DNA of 64,000 nucleotides. Origin: Acidihalobacter aeolianus. GTDB taxonomy: Bacteria; Pseudomonadota; Gammaproteobacteria; DSM-5130; Acidihalobacteraceae. The stretch spans positions 1,320,462-1,384,461 of the forward strand of contig NZ_CP017448.1 in NCBI RefSeq assembly GCF_001753165.1. Reading direction: 5' to 3'. The position numbers and the translations under genes were made by a program. The notes below the pieces were generated by a model. That model made no database searches and was not told where the DNA came from. It was given only the letters and a program-made list of their open reading frames with translations. Within the stretch, counting starts at the first letter, position 1. Each line of letters starts with the position of its first letter. Below are positions 18,229 to 25,909 of this stretch, in pieces.

Positions 18229-19332
18229 ATGAGAATTCTTGCTCGTTATATTGCGGTTGAAGTTTTACTTTCCATGCTGGCTGTGGGATTCGTTCTCGGG
18301 CTTGTGATTATCGGCAGTACTTTTGTACGCCTGCTTGGGATGTCCGCGAGCGGTGCCTTGCCGGTGGAGTTATTGGCGTCATTGGTGGCGGTTGAAAGCC
18401 TCAAGGCGATGATGCTGTTGCTGCCTGTGACCTTATTCATCGCGGTTATGCTGACCTTGGGGCGGCTTTATCGCGACAGTGAAATGTCGGCGATGGCTGC
18501 TGCAGGCATGGGACCCCGTAGGTTGTATGCAAGCTTGATGCTGCTCGGTTTGCCGATGGCGGTTATTTCAGCTTATCTGATGTTGGTGGCATATCCCTGG
18601 GCCTCCGAAAAAAGTGTCGTGATCCAGCGCGAAGGTCAGCAGCGTATGGATTTTGCCGTTGTGGAGGCAGGCCGTTTCATACCCTTGAATAATGGCCGCG
18701 CGGTAGCTTTTGTATCCTCGCTTGGCGAGCAGGGGAAGCAATTGCAGGATATTTTTGTACACACCGATGCGATCAAGGGGTGTGCCACCGTGCTGAGTGC
18801 TCGATCAGGGATACTGCATGTCGAACGGCAAGCGGGTTTGCGTATATTGAATCTGACCGATGGGACGCGCTACGTCGGTACGCCTGGCAAGGCGGATTAT
18901 AGTGTGTTGCAGTTCGCTCATTATCAGGTACGCATGCCGTTGGCTGCCGTAAAATCCGATCACTCACCACGCCGCATTGAAATGTCCACCTTGACGCTGT
19001 GGCGACAGGGTGGGCCTGGTGATCTGGCTGAAATCGAGTGGCGCCTGGCGGTACCCATTTCTGCGCTGATTCTGATCTTGTTGGCAGTGCCGATGAGCCA
19101 CGTCAAACCACGCCAGGGGCGCTATGGGCAACTGGTTTTCGGCATGCTCTCTTATGTGGTTTATGCCAATTTGTTACTGATCGCAAAATCCTGGATGGAA
19201 AAAGGTGTTGTGCCTGTCTGGCTGGGTATGTGGTGGCCGCATTTGCTGATGCTGGGATTCGTCGGGTTGTTGTGGTGGATTCGTGGTGGTAGGCGTTCCA
19301 CCGGTTTCAGGCGCCGTAGGGTGGCAGCATGA
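18229..19332 (+). CDS. lptF: LPS export ABC transporter permease LptF
   Basis: With LptG and the LptB ATPase it extracts lipopolysaccharide from the inner membrane and pushes it onto the LptC-LptA bridge. It has 367 residues, with three membrane helices at each end (starting at about residues 12, 55 and 98, and at about 268, 297 and 325) flanking a periplasmic beta-jellyroll domain, as expected. It overlaps lptG by 4 bp (ATGA). Only lptF and lptG are here. lptB, lptA and lptC are outside the window. Confidence 0.96.
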   Translation: MRILARYIAVEVLLSMLAVGFVLGLVIIGSTFVRLLGMSASGALPVELLASLVAVESLKAMMLLLPVTLFIAVMLTLGRLYRDSEMSAMAAAGMGPRRLYASLMLLGLPMAVISAYLMLVAYPWASEKSVVIQREGQQRMDFAVVEAGRFIPLNNGRAVAFVSSLGEQGKQLQDIFVHTDAIKGCATVLSARSGILHVERQAGLRILNLTDGTRYVGTPGKADYSVLQFAHYQVRMPLAAVKSDHSPRRIEMSTLTLWRQGGPGDLAEIEWRLAVPISALILILLAVPMSHVKPRQGRYGQLVFGMLSYVVYANLLLIAKSWMEKGVVPVWLGMWWPHLLMLGFVGLLWWIRGGRRSTGFRRRRVAA

Positions 19333-20393
19333 GACGAATCAATTTCTATTTGGTGCGTTCTGTAATCAGTGGTAGTGCAGTTGCGTTATTGCTCTTGACA
19401 CTGTTGGACTGGGTATTTGCTTTTCTGGCGGAAATCGACAGTGTCGGGCGAGGGCATTACGGCTTGGCGCAGGCTTTGCTGTTTACTCTGTATACGGAAC
19501 CGCAGCGCATGTACACCTTGTTTCCCACGGCGGTGCTGATCGGAACGCTGCTGAGCCTGGGCAATCTCGCTGCCCATAGCGAATTGATCGCAATTCGTGC
19601 GTTGGGTGTATCCGTAACCGGTGTGGTCAAAGCCGCATTGGCCGCCGGAATATTGATGGTGGTGGTGGCCTTGCCATTCGGCGAGTGGGTGGCACCGGCT
19701 GCGGCGCGTAGTGGGCAAGCGTTCAAGTTGGCTGCGGAAAGCGGACAACAATTGATCCGTGAGGGTAACGATATATGGGCCAGGGATGGGGATCGTTACA
19801 TCCATATCGAGCATGTGCTCCCCGGTAGACGATTGCTCGATGTGAACGTTTACACCATTTCTCCAGCAGGGAGGATGCGTTTTGCGCTACACGCTACCAG
19901 TGCGCATTACGGAGATCATGCATGGGTGCTACAAGGCGTCAGCGAGACTCATTTTGGTGTTGGGCAGATTGGAGTTCAGCATCTAGAAAAGCAGATGATG
20001 CCGGCTTTGATTTCTCCCAAGCTGTTTGACTTGCTCGACACGCGCCCCGGTGAAATGACGCTCCCCGCCCTGGCTCAGTATGTCGTTTACCTTAAAAGAA
20101 ATCATTTGGACGCGGCGCGCTACGAGCTGTCGTTCTGGCAGCGCTTTACCACGCCTTTGTCCGCTTTGGTCATGCTGATCCTGGCCATTCCCTTCGTATT
20201 TGGATCGCAGCGCTCGGGGGGGGCTGGGCAGCGACTTTTTATCGGGATCGTGGTTGGTATCGGCTTTTATTTCCTGAACAGGCTGAGTGCTCAAGTGGGC
20301 TTGGTGTTTGGTTTGGCGCCTCTGTTAAGCGCCATGCTACCCCTTGGTATTTTCCTGTTCGGTGGCCTGTTCGCTCTGAGAAGATTTCAGTAA
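19329..20393 (+). CDS. lptG: LPS export ABC transporter permease LptG
   Basis: Partner permease of LptF, 354 residues with the same 3+3 helix layout around a periplasmic jellyroll. Family-typical segments are LLLLTLLDWVFAFLAEIDSV (about residues 19-38) and TTPLSALVMLILAIPFVFGS (about 274-293). Its last 57 bp overlap the 3' end of the oppositely oriented RDD-protein gene, an unusually deep convergent overlap, and no terminator is visible between them. Confidence 0.96.
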   Translation: MRRINFYLVRSVISGSAVALLLLTLLDWVFAFLAEIDSVGRGHYGLAQALLFTLYTEPQRMYTLFPTAVLIGTLLSLGNLAAHSELIAIRALGVSVTGVVKAALAAGILMVVVALPFGEWVAPAAARSGQAFKLAAESGQQLIREGNDIWARDGDRYIHIEHVLPGRRLLDVNVYTISPAGRMRFALHATSAHYGDHAWVLQGVSETHFGVGQIGVQHLEKQMMPALISPKLFDLLDTRPGEMTLPALAQYVVYLKRNHLDAARYELSFWQRFTTPLSALVMLILAIPFVFGSQRSGGAGQRLFIGIVVGIGFYFLNRLSAQVGLVFGLAPLLSAMLPLGIFLFGGLFALRRFQ

Positions 20394-20831
20394 ATCTGAA
20401 GGCGATGGGATTTTGATCAGTCTTGTGTGACTCAGGATGTCGTGTAGGCATCTTTTCTCTCGATCGACCAGAGACCATAAGAAACCGGTGCCAAGTAGCA
20501 ACCAGGAGAGGATCGAGAGGAAAAATCTCAGTGTGGCTCGGGTCCAACCGATGGGTTTACCATCGTCACTGACGAGGCGGATCCGCCATGCCTTCATGCC
20601 CAGTGTTTGTCCGCCATGTACCCAGAACCAAGCTAAAAATAGATATAGAACGTAGAGCAGATAAAGTTGAAAGAGATGGTTTCCAGGGGCGACGGCTTGC
20701 CCATGCTGAAATGGGATCAAAAGCGCGCTGGCGATCATAAGCAATGCGAACATCAACAAGCCATCGTATGCCATTGCGAGCAAGCGGCGTGGTAGTCCTA
20801 CACGATTATCCATAGTTTTATTCGGGTTCAA
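20337..20831 (-). CDS. RDD-family membrane protein
   Basis: A 164-residue protein with the RDD signature: Arg and Asp in RRLLAMAYDGLLMF (about residues 15-28) and a later Asp in the C-terminal SLVDREKRCLHD segment (about 121-132). Membrane segments are near residues 22-42, 54-74 and 107-123. RDD proteins are mostly uncharacterised inner-membrane proteins, some linked to ion exchange. The central HGGQTLGMKAWRIRLVSDDG block is the conserved loop. It converges on lptG with a 57-bp overlap, and its upstream side now borders the insertion sequence. Confidence 0.88.
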   Translation of the reverse strand: MNPNKTMDNRVGLPRRLLAMAYDGLLMFALLMIASALLIPFQHGQAVAPGNHLFQLYLLYVLYLFLAWFWVHGGQTLGMKAWRIRLVSDDGKPIGWTRATLRFFLSILSWLLLGTGFLWSLVDREKRCLHDILSHTRLIKIPSPSDLLKSSQSEQATEQENTKG

Positions 20832-20904
20832 TGTCGTACCTGGTCAGATTGTTTGAACAAGATTGGATTATGCGCAATAGACATTGCATGCGGATTGATC
20901 TGGC

Positions 20905-20908
20905 TTAA
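20905..20908. repeat. Target-site duplication TTAA, left copy
   Basis: TTAA directly precedes the left inverted repeat of the insertion sequence and recurs at 22207-22210. It fits the YTAR target duplication of IS5-type elements. Because TTAA is palindromic, the exact element boundary has slight ambiguity. Confidence 0.7.
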
Positions 20909-22206
20909 CAGGCTGTTGAAAATTCCCCCGATTTAGCGGTTATCATGTTGATCAGGGTCCATTGGCGACGTGCCCCTTCGGATCTGGGGCCTGATTTTTC
21001 CCGAAAACAGCCCAAATCCCGATCTCTGGGCGCACCGATCCCTTGATGTGTGCCTTCAACATGCTGCCAGTCCCAGATTGCGCATCCGCACCAGGTTGTA
21101 GGCCGCCGCGCTGAGCACAAACTGGAAATCCAGTTTCTCGCGTCCGACAAACCGACTTTTGCGCAGACCCGCAATGGTCTTGAGCCAACCGAAGCATTCT
21201 TCGATCCGCTTGCGGATCGTCAGGCTGGTTCGGTAACCGGGATGGCCGATGGTGCGCCCGTCGATGGCCGAGCGGCGCCCGGCCGTGTTCTGAGCCACAT
21301 GCGGCGTGACGTTTCGTCCACGCATCGCCGCCACAAAGCCTTGCGTGTCATAGTTCTTGTCCGCGCCCAGCGTGATCCGGTGGCTCCCGCCGAGCGCGTC
21401 GACAAGCTCGACACCGGCCTCGCGCTCGGCCGTGCCGGTGGCCTGGCTCGTCTGCGACTCGACGATCAGGCCGTGGCGGTTTTCCATCAGCAGGTGTCCG
21501 AGGTAGCTGAGCTTGGCGGTCGTGCCTTCGCTCTTGCGATACAGCAAGGCATCCGGGTCGGTCCTGGAGACGTGCGTTTCCCGACACCGCTTCTGCCCGC
21601 GAAAGTCCACCGTGGGATTGCGCCCGCCACCGCTCGGCGGCGCGTCCTCGTCCCGGGGCCGGTAGCTCTTGTGCGAGGCCAGCGCTTCGATCAACGTGCC
21701 ATCGACGCTGAAGTGTTCGCTAGACAGCAGATCGGCCGCACGGGCCTGATCCAGCACCCGGGCGAAGAAGGTGCGGGCCACATCGCCTGCAAGCAGGCGG
21801 TCACGGTTCTTGGTAAACGTGGAGTGGTGCCAGACCGGATCGTCCATGGAAAAGCCCACAAACCAGCGAAACAGCAGGTTGTAGTCGATCTGTTCGACCA
21901 ACAGGCGTTCGCTGCGGATGGTGTAGAACGCCATCAACAGTTGCGCGCGCAGCAGCTTCTCCGGCGGGATCGAGTCACGGCCCATATGGGCATACAGCGC
22001 ATCGAAGTCAGCGTCGAGTTCTTTGAGCGCTTGATCGACCATCCGCCGGATCGGGCGCAGAGGATGGTCCTTCGGCACCCGTTGCTCCGGGCTGACCGTG
22101 CTGAACAGCCCATCCTGATGTATGTCGGCACCGCGCATCGGCCACAACCCTCACTCAACAATACAAAACCAATCTTCCGGGTTTACAGGACTTTTTCAAC
22201 AGCCTG
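20909..22206 (-). mobile_element. Complete IS5-family insertion sequence (about 1.3 kb)
   Basis: The 1298-bp element is bounded by a 14-bp perfect inverted repeat CAGGCTGTTGAAAA (20909-20922, and its complement at 22193-22206). It carries one intact transposase gene leftward and has TTAA on both sides. The 147 bp between the transposase stop and the left end is noncoding. It sits between the divergent RDD-protein and AT-hook-protein genes and interrupts no coding sequence. Intact ends, gene and target duplications suggest a fairly recent and potentially active insertion. Confidence 0.9.
21056..22147 (-). CDS. IS5-family DDE transposase
   Basis: A 363-residue transposase with an N-terminal DUF772-type helical domain (about residues 20-120, containing FYTIRSERLLVEQIDYNLLF). 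The catalytic triad is visible as Asp149 in FSVDGTLIEA, Asp263 in GADKNYDT and Glu316/317 in RIEECFGWLK. It appears full length with no frameshift. The start may be Met4 rather than Met1. The opposite strand has a 386-codon open frame that is a shadow of the GC-rich codons. Confidence 0.95.
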   Translation of the reverse strand: MWPMRGADIHQDGLFSTVSPEQRVPKDHPLRPIRRMVDQALKELDADFDALYAHMGRDSIPPEKLLRAQLLMAFYTIRSERLLVEQIDYNLLFRWFVGFSMDDPVWHHSTFTKNRDRLLAGDVARTFFARVLDQARAADLLSSEHFSVDGTLIEALASHKSYRPRDEDAPPSGGGRNPTVDFRGQKRCRETHVSRTDPDALLYRKSEGTTAKLSYLGHLLMENRHGLIVESQTSQATGTAEREAGVELVDALGGSHRITLGADKNYDTQGFVAAMRGRNVTPHVAQNTAGRRSAIDGRTIGHPGYRTSLTIRKRIEECFGWLKTIAGLRKSRFVGREKLDFQFVLSAAAYNLVRMRNLGLAAC

Positions 22207-22210
22207 TTAA
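22207..22210. repeat. Target-site duplication TTAA, right copy
   Basis: Right-hand copy of the TTAA duplication flanking the insertion sequence. It is 26 bp upstream of the probable -35 box of the AT-hook protein gene. Confidence 0.7.
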
Positions 22211-22236
22211 GCTATAAGGAAATAAAAAATAAGGGC

Positions 22237-22264
22237 TTGTATTGGAAAGCTGCGAGAATATATT
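22237..22264 (+). promoter_or_regulatory. Probable sigma-70 promoter of the AT-hook protein gene
   Basis: TTGTAT (22237-22242) and TATATT (22259-22264) with a 16-bp spacer lie 43 bp before the start codon in an AT-rich patch. It begins just 26 bp after the insertion-sequence target duplication, so any more distal regulatory sites were moved away by the insertion. Confidence 0.5.
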
Positions 22265-22307
22265 CTAGTATTGACATATCGCAATTGTTTTAACTAAGGG
22301 GAATTGA

Positions 22308-23024
22308 ATGTCGGTTGAAAATTTGGATGAGAAGACAGTCGCCGAGCCTGTCACAAAAGACAACGTGACGACTGCGGAAAAGTCCGAAGCCAGCACGCCA
22401 GCTGCGGAGCCCAAGGCAAAAAAAGTCCGGGCTAAAAAGCAATCAGCCAAATCGGGTGAGGCCGTGAAGAAGAAACGAGGCCCAGGTCGTCCGCCGAAGT
22501 CAGCGACGGCTGCAGCCACGGCGGCGCCGAAGAAGAAACGCGGTCCGGGTCGTCCGCCGAAGTCAGCGACGGCTGCAGCCACAGCGGCGCCGAAGAAGAA
22601 ACGAGGCCCGGGTCGCCCACCGAAGTCAGCGACGGCTGCAGCCACAGCGGCGCCGAAGAAGAAACGAGGCCCAGGTCGTCCGCCGAAGTCAGCGACGGCT
22701 GCAGCCACAGCGGCGCCGAAGAAGCGCGGTCCCGGTCGTCCGCCTAAGTCGGCGACCGCTGCGTCAACGAGCGTTTTGGAACGTGAACGTACAGTCAAAG
22801 CCAATTTCAAGGATAAGCTGGCCGAGGCCAAGCTCGAAATCGCTTCGCTGAAAAACGAGCTCAAGACCGTTCTCAAGCGCGAAGCCTCCATGGCTAAACT
22901 TTTCGAAGCACGCGAAAAGGCAGTTGCCAAATTTGCGGATTCCTGGTTGTCGCGCGAAATGGCCAAGCTCCAGCGTGCTGTTACGCCGAAAAAGCGTCGA
23001 GGTAGGCCGCGTAAGAGTTCGTGA
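22308..23024 (+). CDS. Repetitive lysine/alanine-rich AT-hook (histone H1/AlgP-like) protein
   Basis: A 238-residue, strongly basic protein. Residues 1-53 are a charged leader. Residues 54-137 are four identical 21-residue repeats of the form KKKRGPGRPPKSATAAATAAP, and a shorter fifth copy follows to about 153. A likely coiled coil spans 155-225, and the protein ends in a canonical AT-hook, KKRRGRPRKSS. Each repeat holds a GRP core flanked by basic residues, so it could bind the minor groove of AT-rich DNA. The Lys/Pro/Ala repeats resemble AlgP and histone H1 tails. The start at 22308 follows AAGGGG. It is a DNA-compacting or regulatory protein by inference. Confidence 0.85.
   Translation: MSVENLDEKTVAEPVTKDNVTTAEKSEASTPAAEPKAKKVRAKKQSAKSGEAVKKKRGPGRPPKSATAAATAAPKKKRGPGRPPKSATAAATAAPKKKRGPGRPPKSATAAATAAPKKKRGPGRPPKSATAAATAAPKKRGPGRPPKSATAASTSVLERERTVKANFKDKLAEAKLEIASLKNELKTVLKREASMAKLFEAREKAVAKFADSWLSREMAKLQRAVTPKKRRGRPRKSS
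22467..22766 (+). repeat. In-frame 63-bp tandem repeats within the AT-hook gene
   Basis: Four 63-bp units begin at 22467, 22530, 22593 and 22656, and a fifth partial unit begins at 22719 and lacks one Lys codon. The units are nearly identical in DNA, with only a few silent changes (for example GCCACG/GCCACA), so the array probably expands and contracts by recombination or slippage. Confidence 0.92.
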
Positions 23025-23055
23025 ATGACCATCAAGCGTCTTCGCTAGGCTAAAC

Positions 23056-23087
23056 GCAAAGCCCCCGCCATCGTGTGGGGGCTTTGC
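23056..23087 (+). terminator. Intrinsic terminator between the AT-hook gene and dapE
   Basis: An 11-bp perfect stem (23056-23066 with 23077-23087) around a 10-base loop, followed by ATTTCT, lies 31 bp after the AT-hook gene stop. Its position between convergent genes suggests bidirectional use with dapE. Confidence 0.75.
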
Positions 23088-23108
23088 ATTTCTAACGGGA
23101 TGTTGTGT

Positions 23109-24269
23109 TTATTCTGAGTTCACCGACTCGTCGGCTGCGGACGCAAGAAACAACATTTCAAGGGTGCGCTCGTACATAAGGCTGAGTGCATCCAGGGAAT
23201 CGATATCCACATGTTCGTCGATTTGATGAATGCTGTCGTTCACTGGGCCGAGTTCGACGACCTGCGCACCCATCGGCGCGATGAATCGGCCATCAGAGGT
23301 TCCGCCAGCGGTCGAGAGGCTGGGGCTTATCTGGTTGACCGAGCTGGCTGCCGCGCAAACAGCATTCACCAGGTTCCCAGGTGGTGTCAGGAATGGGGAG
23401 CCCGAGTGTATCCACTGCAACTCGTATTTTAGTGAGTGACGTTGCAGTGTTTCTTCAACGCGTTGTTGCAGTGTGTGCGCAGTGTTTTGTGTCGAGTACC
23501 TGAAGTTGAATTCGACATCCATCTCACCAGGAATGATATTGCCGGCGCCGGTGCCTGCATGGATGTTGGATATCTGGAATGACGTGGGAGGGAAATAGGC
23601 GTTGCCCGTGTCCCATTCGGTTTGAATCAGTTCCTCCAGCGCAGGGGCTGCCAGATGTATCGGATTCTCAGCCAAATGCGGGTAGGCGATGTGACCTTGC
23701 TTACCCTGGATTCGTAGGCGCCCGGTCAGCGAACCGCGACGGCCGTTCTTGATCACGTCACCTACCTGGGCAGTGCTGGATGGCTCGCCGACGATGCACC
23801 AATCGATTCTCTCGCCACGTTGCTGCAGTGTTTCCACGACCTTGACGGTGCCGTTTACGGCAGGCCCCTCTTCATCGCTAGTTAGGAGTAGGGCGATTGA
23901 ACCATGACTATCCGGATTCGCTGCTATAAATCGCTCGATGGCGGTGACCATCGCCGCGATGGAGCCCTTCATGTCGGCCGTTCCGCGTCCGTAGAGCATG
24001 CCGTCACGTACGGTTGGCACGAATGGAGGGCTATTCCATTTTTCCAGTGGCCCAGTCGGGACCACATCGGTATGACCGGCGAAACAGAAAACGGGCCCAT
24101 CGTTGCCGCGGCGAAGCCAGAGGTTGTCAACCTCCCCGAAACGTAAATGCTGTGCAACGAAGCCAAGCCTTTCCAAACGTTGTGCAATGAGTTGCTGGCA
24201 GCCAGCATCTTCCGGTGTCATCGAGGATCGGGAAACCAGTTCGATGGTGAGTTCGAGTGTTGCTGACAT
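23109..24269 (-). CDS. dapE: Succinyl-diaminopimelate desuccinylase
   Basis: Hydrolyses N-succinyl-LL-diaminopimelate to LL-diaminopimelate in lysine and peptidoglycan precursor synthesis. It is an M20 di-zinc enzyme of 386 residues with metal-site motifs [18 protein letters not shown] (about residues 62-79), [14 protein letters not shown] (about 128-141) and the C-terminal [14 protein letters not shown] prefer the start at 24269 (MSATLEL) because GGGA lies 8 bp before it. An in-frame ATG two codons earlier overlaps the upstream stop. It is last in the leftward dapC-dapD-yccF-yffB-dapE string. Confidence 0.97.
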   Translation of the reverse strand: MSATLELTIELVSRSSMTPEDAGCQQLIAQRLERLGFVAQHLRFGEVDNLWLRRGNDGPVFCFAGHTDVVPTGPLEKWNSPPFVPTVRDGMLYGRGTADMKGSIAAMVTAIERFIAANPDSHGSIALLLTSDEEGPAVNGTVKVVETLQQRGERIDWCIVGEPSSTAQVGDVIKNGRRGSLTGRLRIQGKQGHIAYPHLAENPIHLAAPALEELIQTEWDTGNAYFPPTSFQISNIHAGTGAGNIIPGEMDVEFNFRYSTQNTAHTLQQRVEETLQRHSLKYELQWIHSGSPFLTPPGNLVNAVCAAASSVNQISPSLSTAGGTSDGRFIAPMGAQVVELGPVNDSIHQIDEHVDIDSLDALSLMYERTLEMLFLASAADESVNSE

Positions 24270-24271
24270 GA

Positions 24272-24634
24272 TCATTTCCCGTTGGGCGAGCCGAACACAT
24301 TGGAATAGTCGGCTTCATTGAAACCCACCAGTAACGAATCTGCGAAATCCAGGACGGGGCGCTTGATCACGGTCGGATTTTCGAGCATCAACTGAATCGC
24401 GCGTGGTTTATCGAGCCCGTCCTTCCATGATTCGTCGAGCCGTCTCCAGGTGGTGCCGCGGCGATTCACCAGGATTTCATGGCCGAGCCGAGAAACCCAG
24501 CCCTGCAGTAATTCTGGCGATAGACCCTCGACCCGAAAATCGTGGAATTCATAGTCGATATGCCGTGCCTCCAGCCATTTTCGGGCTTTTGTCACGGTGT
24601 CGCACTGGCGGATGCCGTATAGCGTGGCTTTCAT
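24272..24634 (-). CDS. yffB: ArsC/Spx-family thioredoxin-fold protein YffB
   Basis: A 120-residue thioredoxin-fold protein of the ArsC/Spx superfamily, YffB branch. The N-terminal [20 protein letters not shown] contains the single conserved Cys, and [15 protein letters not shown] is the family C-terminal block. It is not a true arsenate reductase by context: it sits next to dapE, as in E. coli, and function is undefined (possibly glutathione-linked). A much longer upstream frame exists but the start at 24634 gives the usual length and overlaps yccF by 4 bp. Confidence 0.9.
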   Translation of the reverse strand: MKATLYGIRQCDTVTKARKWLEARHIDYEFHDFRVEGLSPELLQGWVSRLGHEILVNRRGTTWRRLDESWKDGLDKPRAIQLMLENPTVIKRPVLDFADSLLVGFNEADYSNVFGSPNGK

Positions 24635-25047
24635 AGGGCGTCGTTGGGTATGACGGTTTTGCCGATGGGAAACAAGGATAGTTGGGCGAGCTTGATGTGT
24701 TGCAACCCGAAGGGGATGCCGATGATGGTCAGGAAGCAGACCAGAGCAGCGAGCAGGTGGCCGATGCCCAGCCACACCCCAGCAAATACGAACCAGACGA
24801 GATTGCCGAGCAGGCCGAGAAAACCGGTACCGATATCGCCTCGCTGAAATAATGTGCGTCGCTCGACGATGCGGTAGCCAAAGGGGAAAAAGGTAAACCG
24901 GCCGATTACGAAGGCAGCACGTGCCCAGGGGATGCCCACGATCGTGATGATCATGACGAGTGCGGCCAGCCACCATGCGAGCCCGGCAGCAAAGCCACCG
25001 AGGATGAACCACAGCACATTGCCGAGCAGGGTCGGGAAATCGCGCAT
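24631..25047 (-). CDS. yccF: YccF-domain inner-membrane protein
   Basis: A 138-residue membrane protein with two copies of the YccF repeat: residues about 7-60 (LGNVLWFILGGFAAGLAWWL onward) and about 77-130 (LLGNLVWFVFAGVWLGIGHL onward). Each holds two hydrophobic helices followed by the VGIPWARA/IGIPFGLQH motif. Function is unknown. It overlaps yffB by 4 bp and begins 22 bp after dapD, so it belongs to the dap operon by arrangement. The start at 25047 matches the family length. The longer frame reaching 25221 would run into dapD. Confidence 0.9.
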   Translation of the reverse strand: MRDFPTLLGNVLWFILGGFAAGLAWWLAALVMIITIVGIPWARAAFVIGRFTFFPFGYRIVERRTLFQRGDIGTGFLGLLGNLVWFVFAGVWLGIGHLLAALVCFLTIIGIPFGLQHIKLAQLSLFPIGKTVIPNDAL

Positions 25048-25069
25048 GGAGCTGGTCCGAGTGGGGGTG

Positions 25070-25891
25070 TCAGATGTCGCGCAGCAAGGCGTTGATGCCG
25101 ACCTTGGCGCGAGTTTTTTCGTCGACCCGCTTGACGATGACGGCGCAATACAGACTGTATTTTGCATCCTTCGAAGGCAGGTTGCCGGAGACCACCACGG
25201 CTCCGGCAGGGACGCGCCCATAAAGGATTTCGCCGGTTTCGCGGTCGTATATCTTGGTGCTTTGGCCGATGTAGACGCCCATCGAGATGACGGCGCCTTC
25301 CTCTACGATGACGCCTTCGACGATCTCCGAACGCGCGCCGATGAAGCAGTTGTCCTCGATGATGGTGGGTGCTGCCTGCAGTGGTTCAAGTACACCACCG
25401 ATGCCGACGCCGCCGGAAAGATGGACGTTCTTGCCGATCTGCGCGCAGGACCCGACGGTCGCCCAGGTGTCGACCATGGTGCCGCTGTCCACATAGGCGC
25501 CGATATTCACATAGGAGGGCATGAGTACGACGCCGGGGGCAATGAATGAGCCCTTGCGCGCAGTGGCCGGCGGTACCACGCGGACCCCGCCCTCACGGAA
25601 TTCGCGCGAGCTGGCATCGGCGTATTTCGACGGGACCTTGTCGTAATAGTTGGTAAATCCGCCCTTGATGAACTCGTTGTCCCAGATCCTGAATGAGAGC
25701 AGCACGGCCTTCTTCAGCCATTCGTTGACGACCCAGGCACCGTCGCGCTTTTCGGCGACGCGCAGCGTTCCCGCGTCGAGCCGTGCGATGGCCTCGACGA
25801 TGGCGTCCTTGACGTGGGTTTCCACGTTGCGCGGTGTGATTTCGGCGCGGCGCTCGAAGGCCTCTTCGATGATGGGTTGGATATCGGACAT
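25070..25891 (-). CDS. dapD: Tetrahydrodipicolinate N-succinyltransferase
   Basis: Transfers succinyl from succinyl-CoA to tetrahydrodipicolinate, committing carbon to the succinylase branch of lysine and diaminopimelate synthesis. Its 273 residues match E. coli (274). The left-handed beta-helix hexapeptide repeats run from about residue 105 to 240, with the typical [20 protein letters not shown] and [20 protein letters not shown]. It lies 18 bp after dapC. Together with dapC and dapE in the same unit, the cell clearly uses the succinylated pathway. Confidence 0.98.
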   Translation of the reverse strand: MSDIQPIIEEAFERRAEITPRNVETHVKDAIVEAIARLDAGTLRVAEKRDGAWVVNEWLKKAVLLSFRIWDNEFIKGGFTNYYDKVPSKYADASSREFREGGVRVVPPATARKGSFIAPGVVLMPSYVNIGAYVDSGTMVDTWATVGSCAQIGKNVHLSGGVGIGGVLEPLQAAPTIIEDNCFIGARSEIVEGVIVEEGAVISMGVYIGQSTKIYDRETGEILYGRVPAGAVVVSGNLPSKDAKYSLYCAVIVKRVDEKTRAKVGINALLRDI

Positions 25892-25909
25892 GCAAAACTC
25901 CGGATTGGG

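Noticed and set aside
21050-22210. 386-codon rightward open frame across the insertion sequence
   Set aside because: It is antisense to the full transposase with an intact DDE triad and shows no recognisable domain.
22271-22276. TTGACA as a -35 box for the AT-hook gene
   Set aside because: No -10 box fits at 16-18 bp, and it is too close to the ribosome site and start codon.
22467-22766. Tandem repeats as a possible CRISPR array
   Set aside because: The units are contiguous, in frame and lack spacers, and they encode a conserved basic motif.
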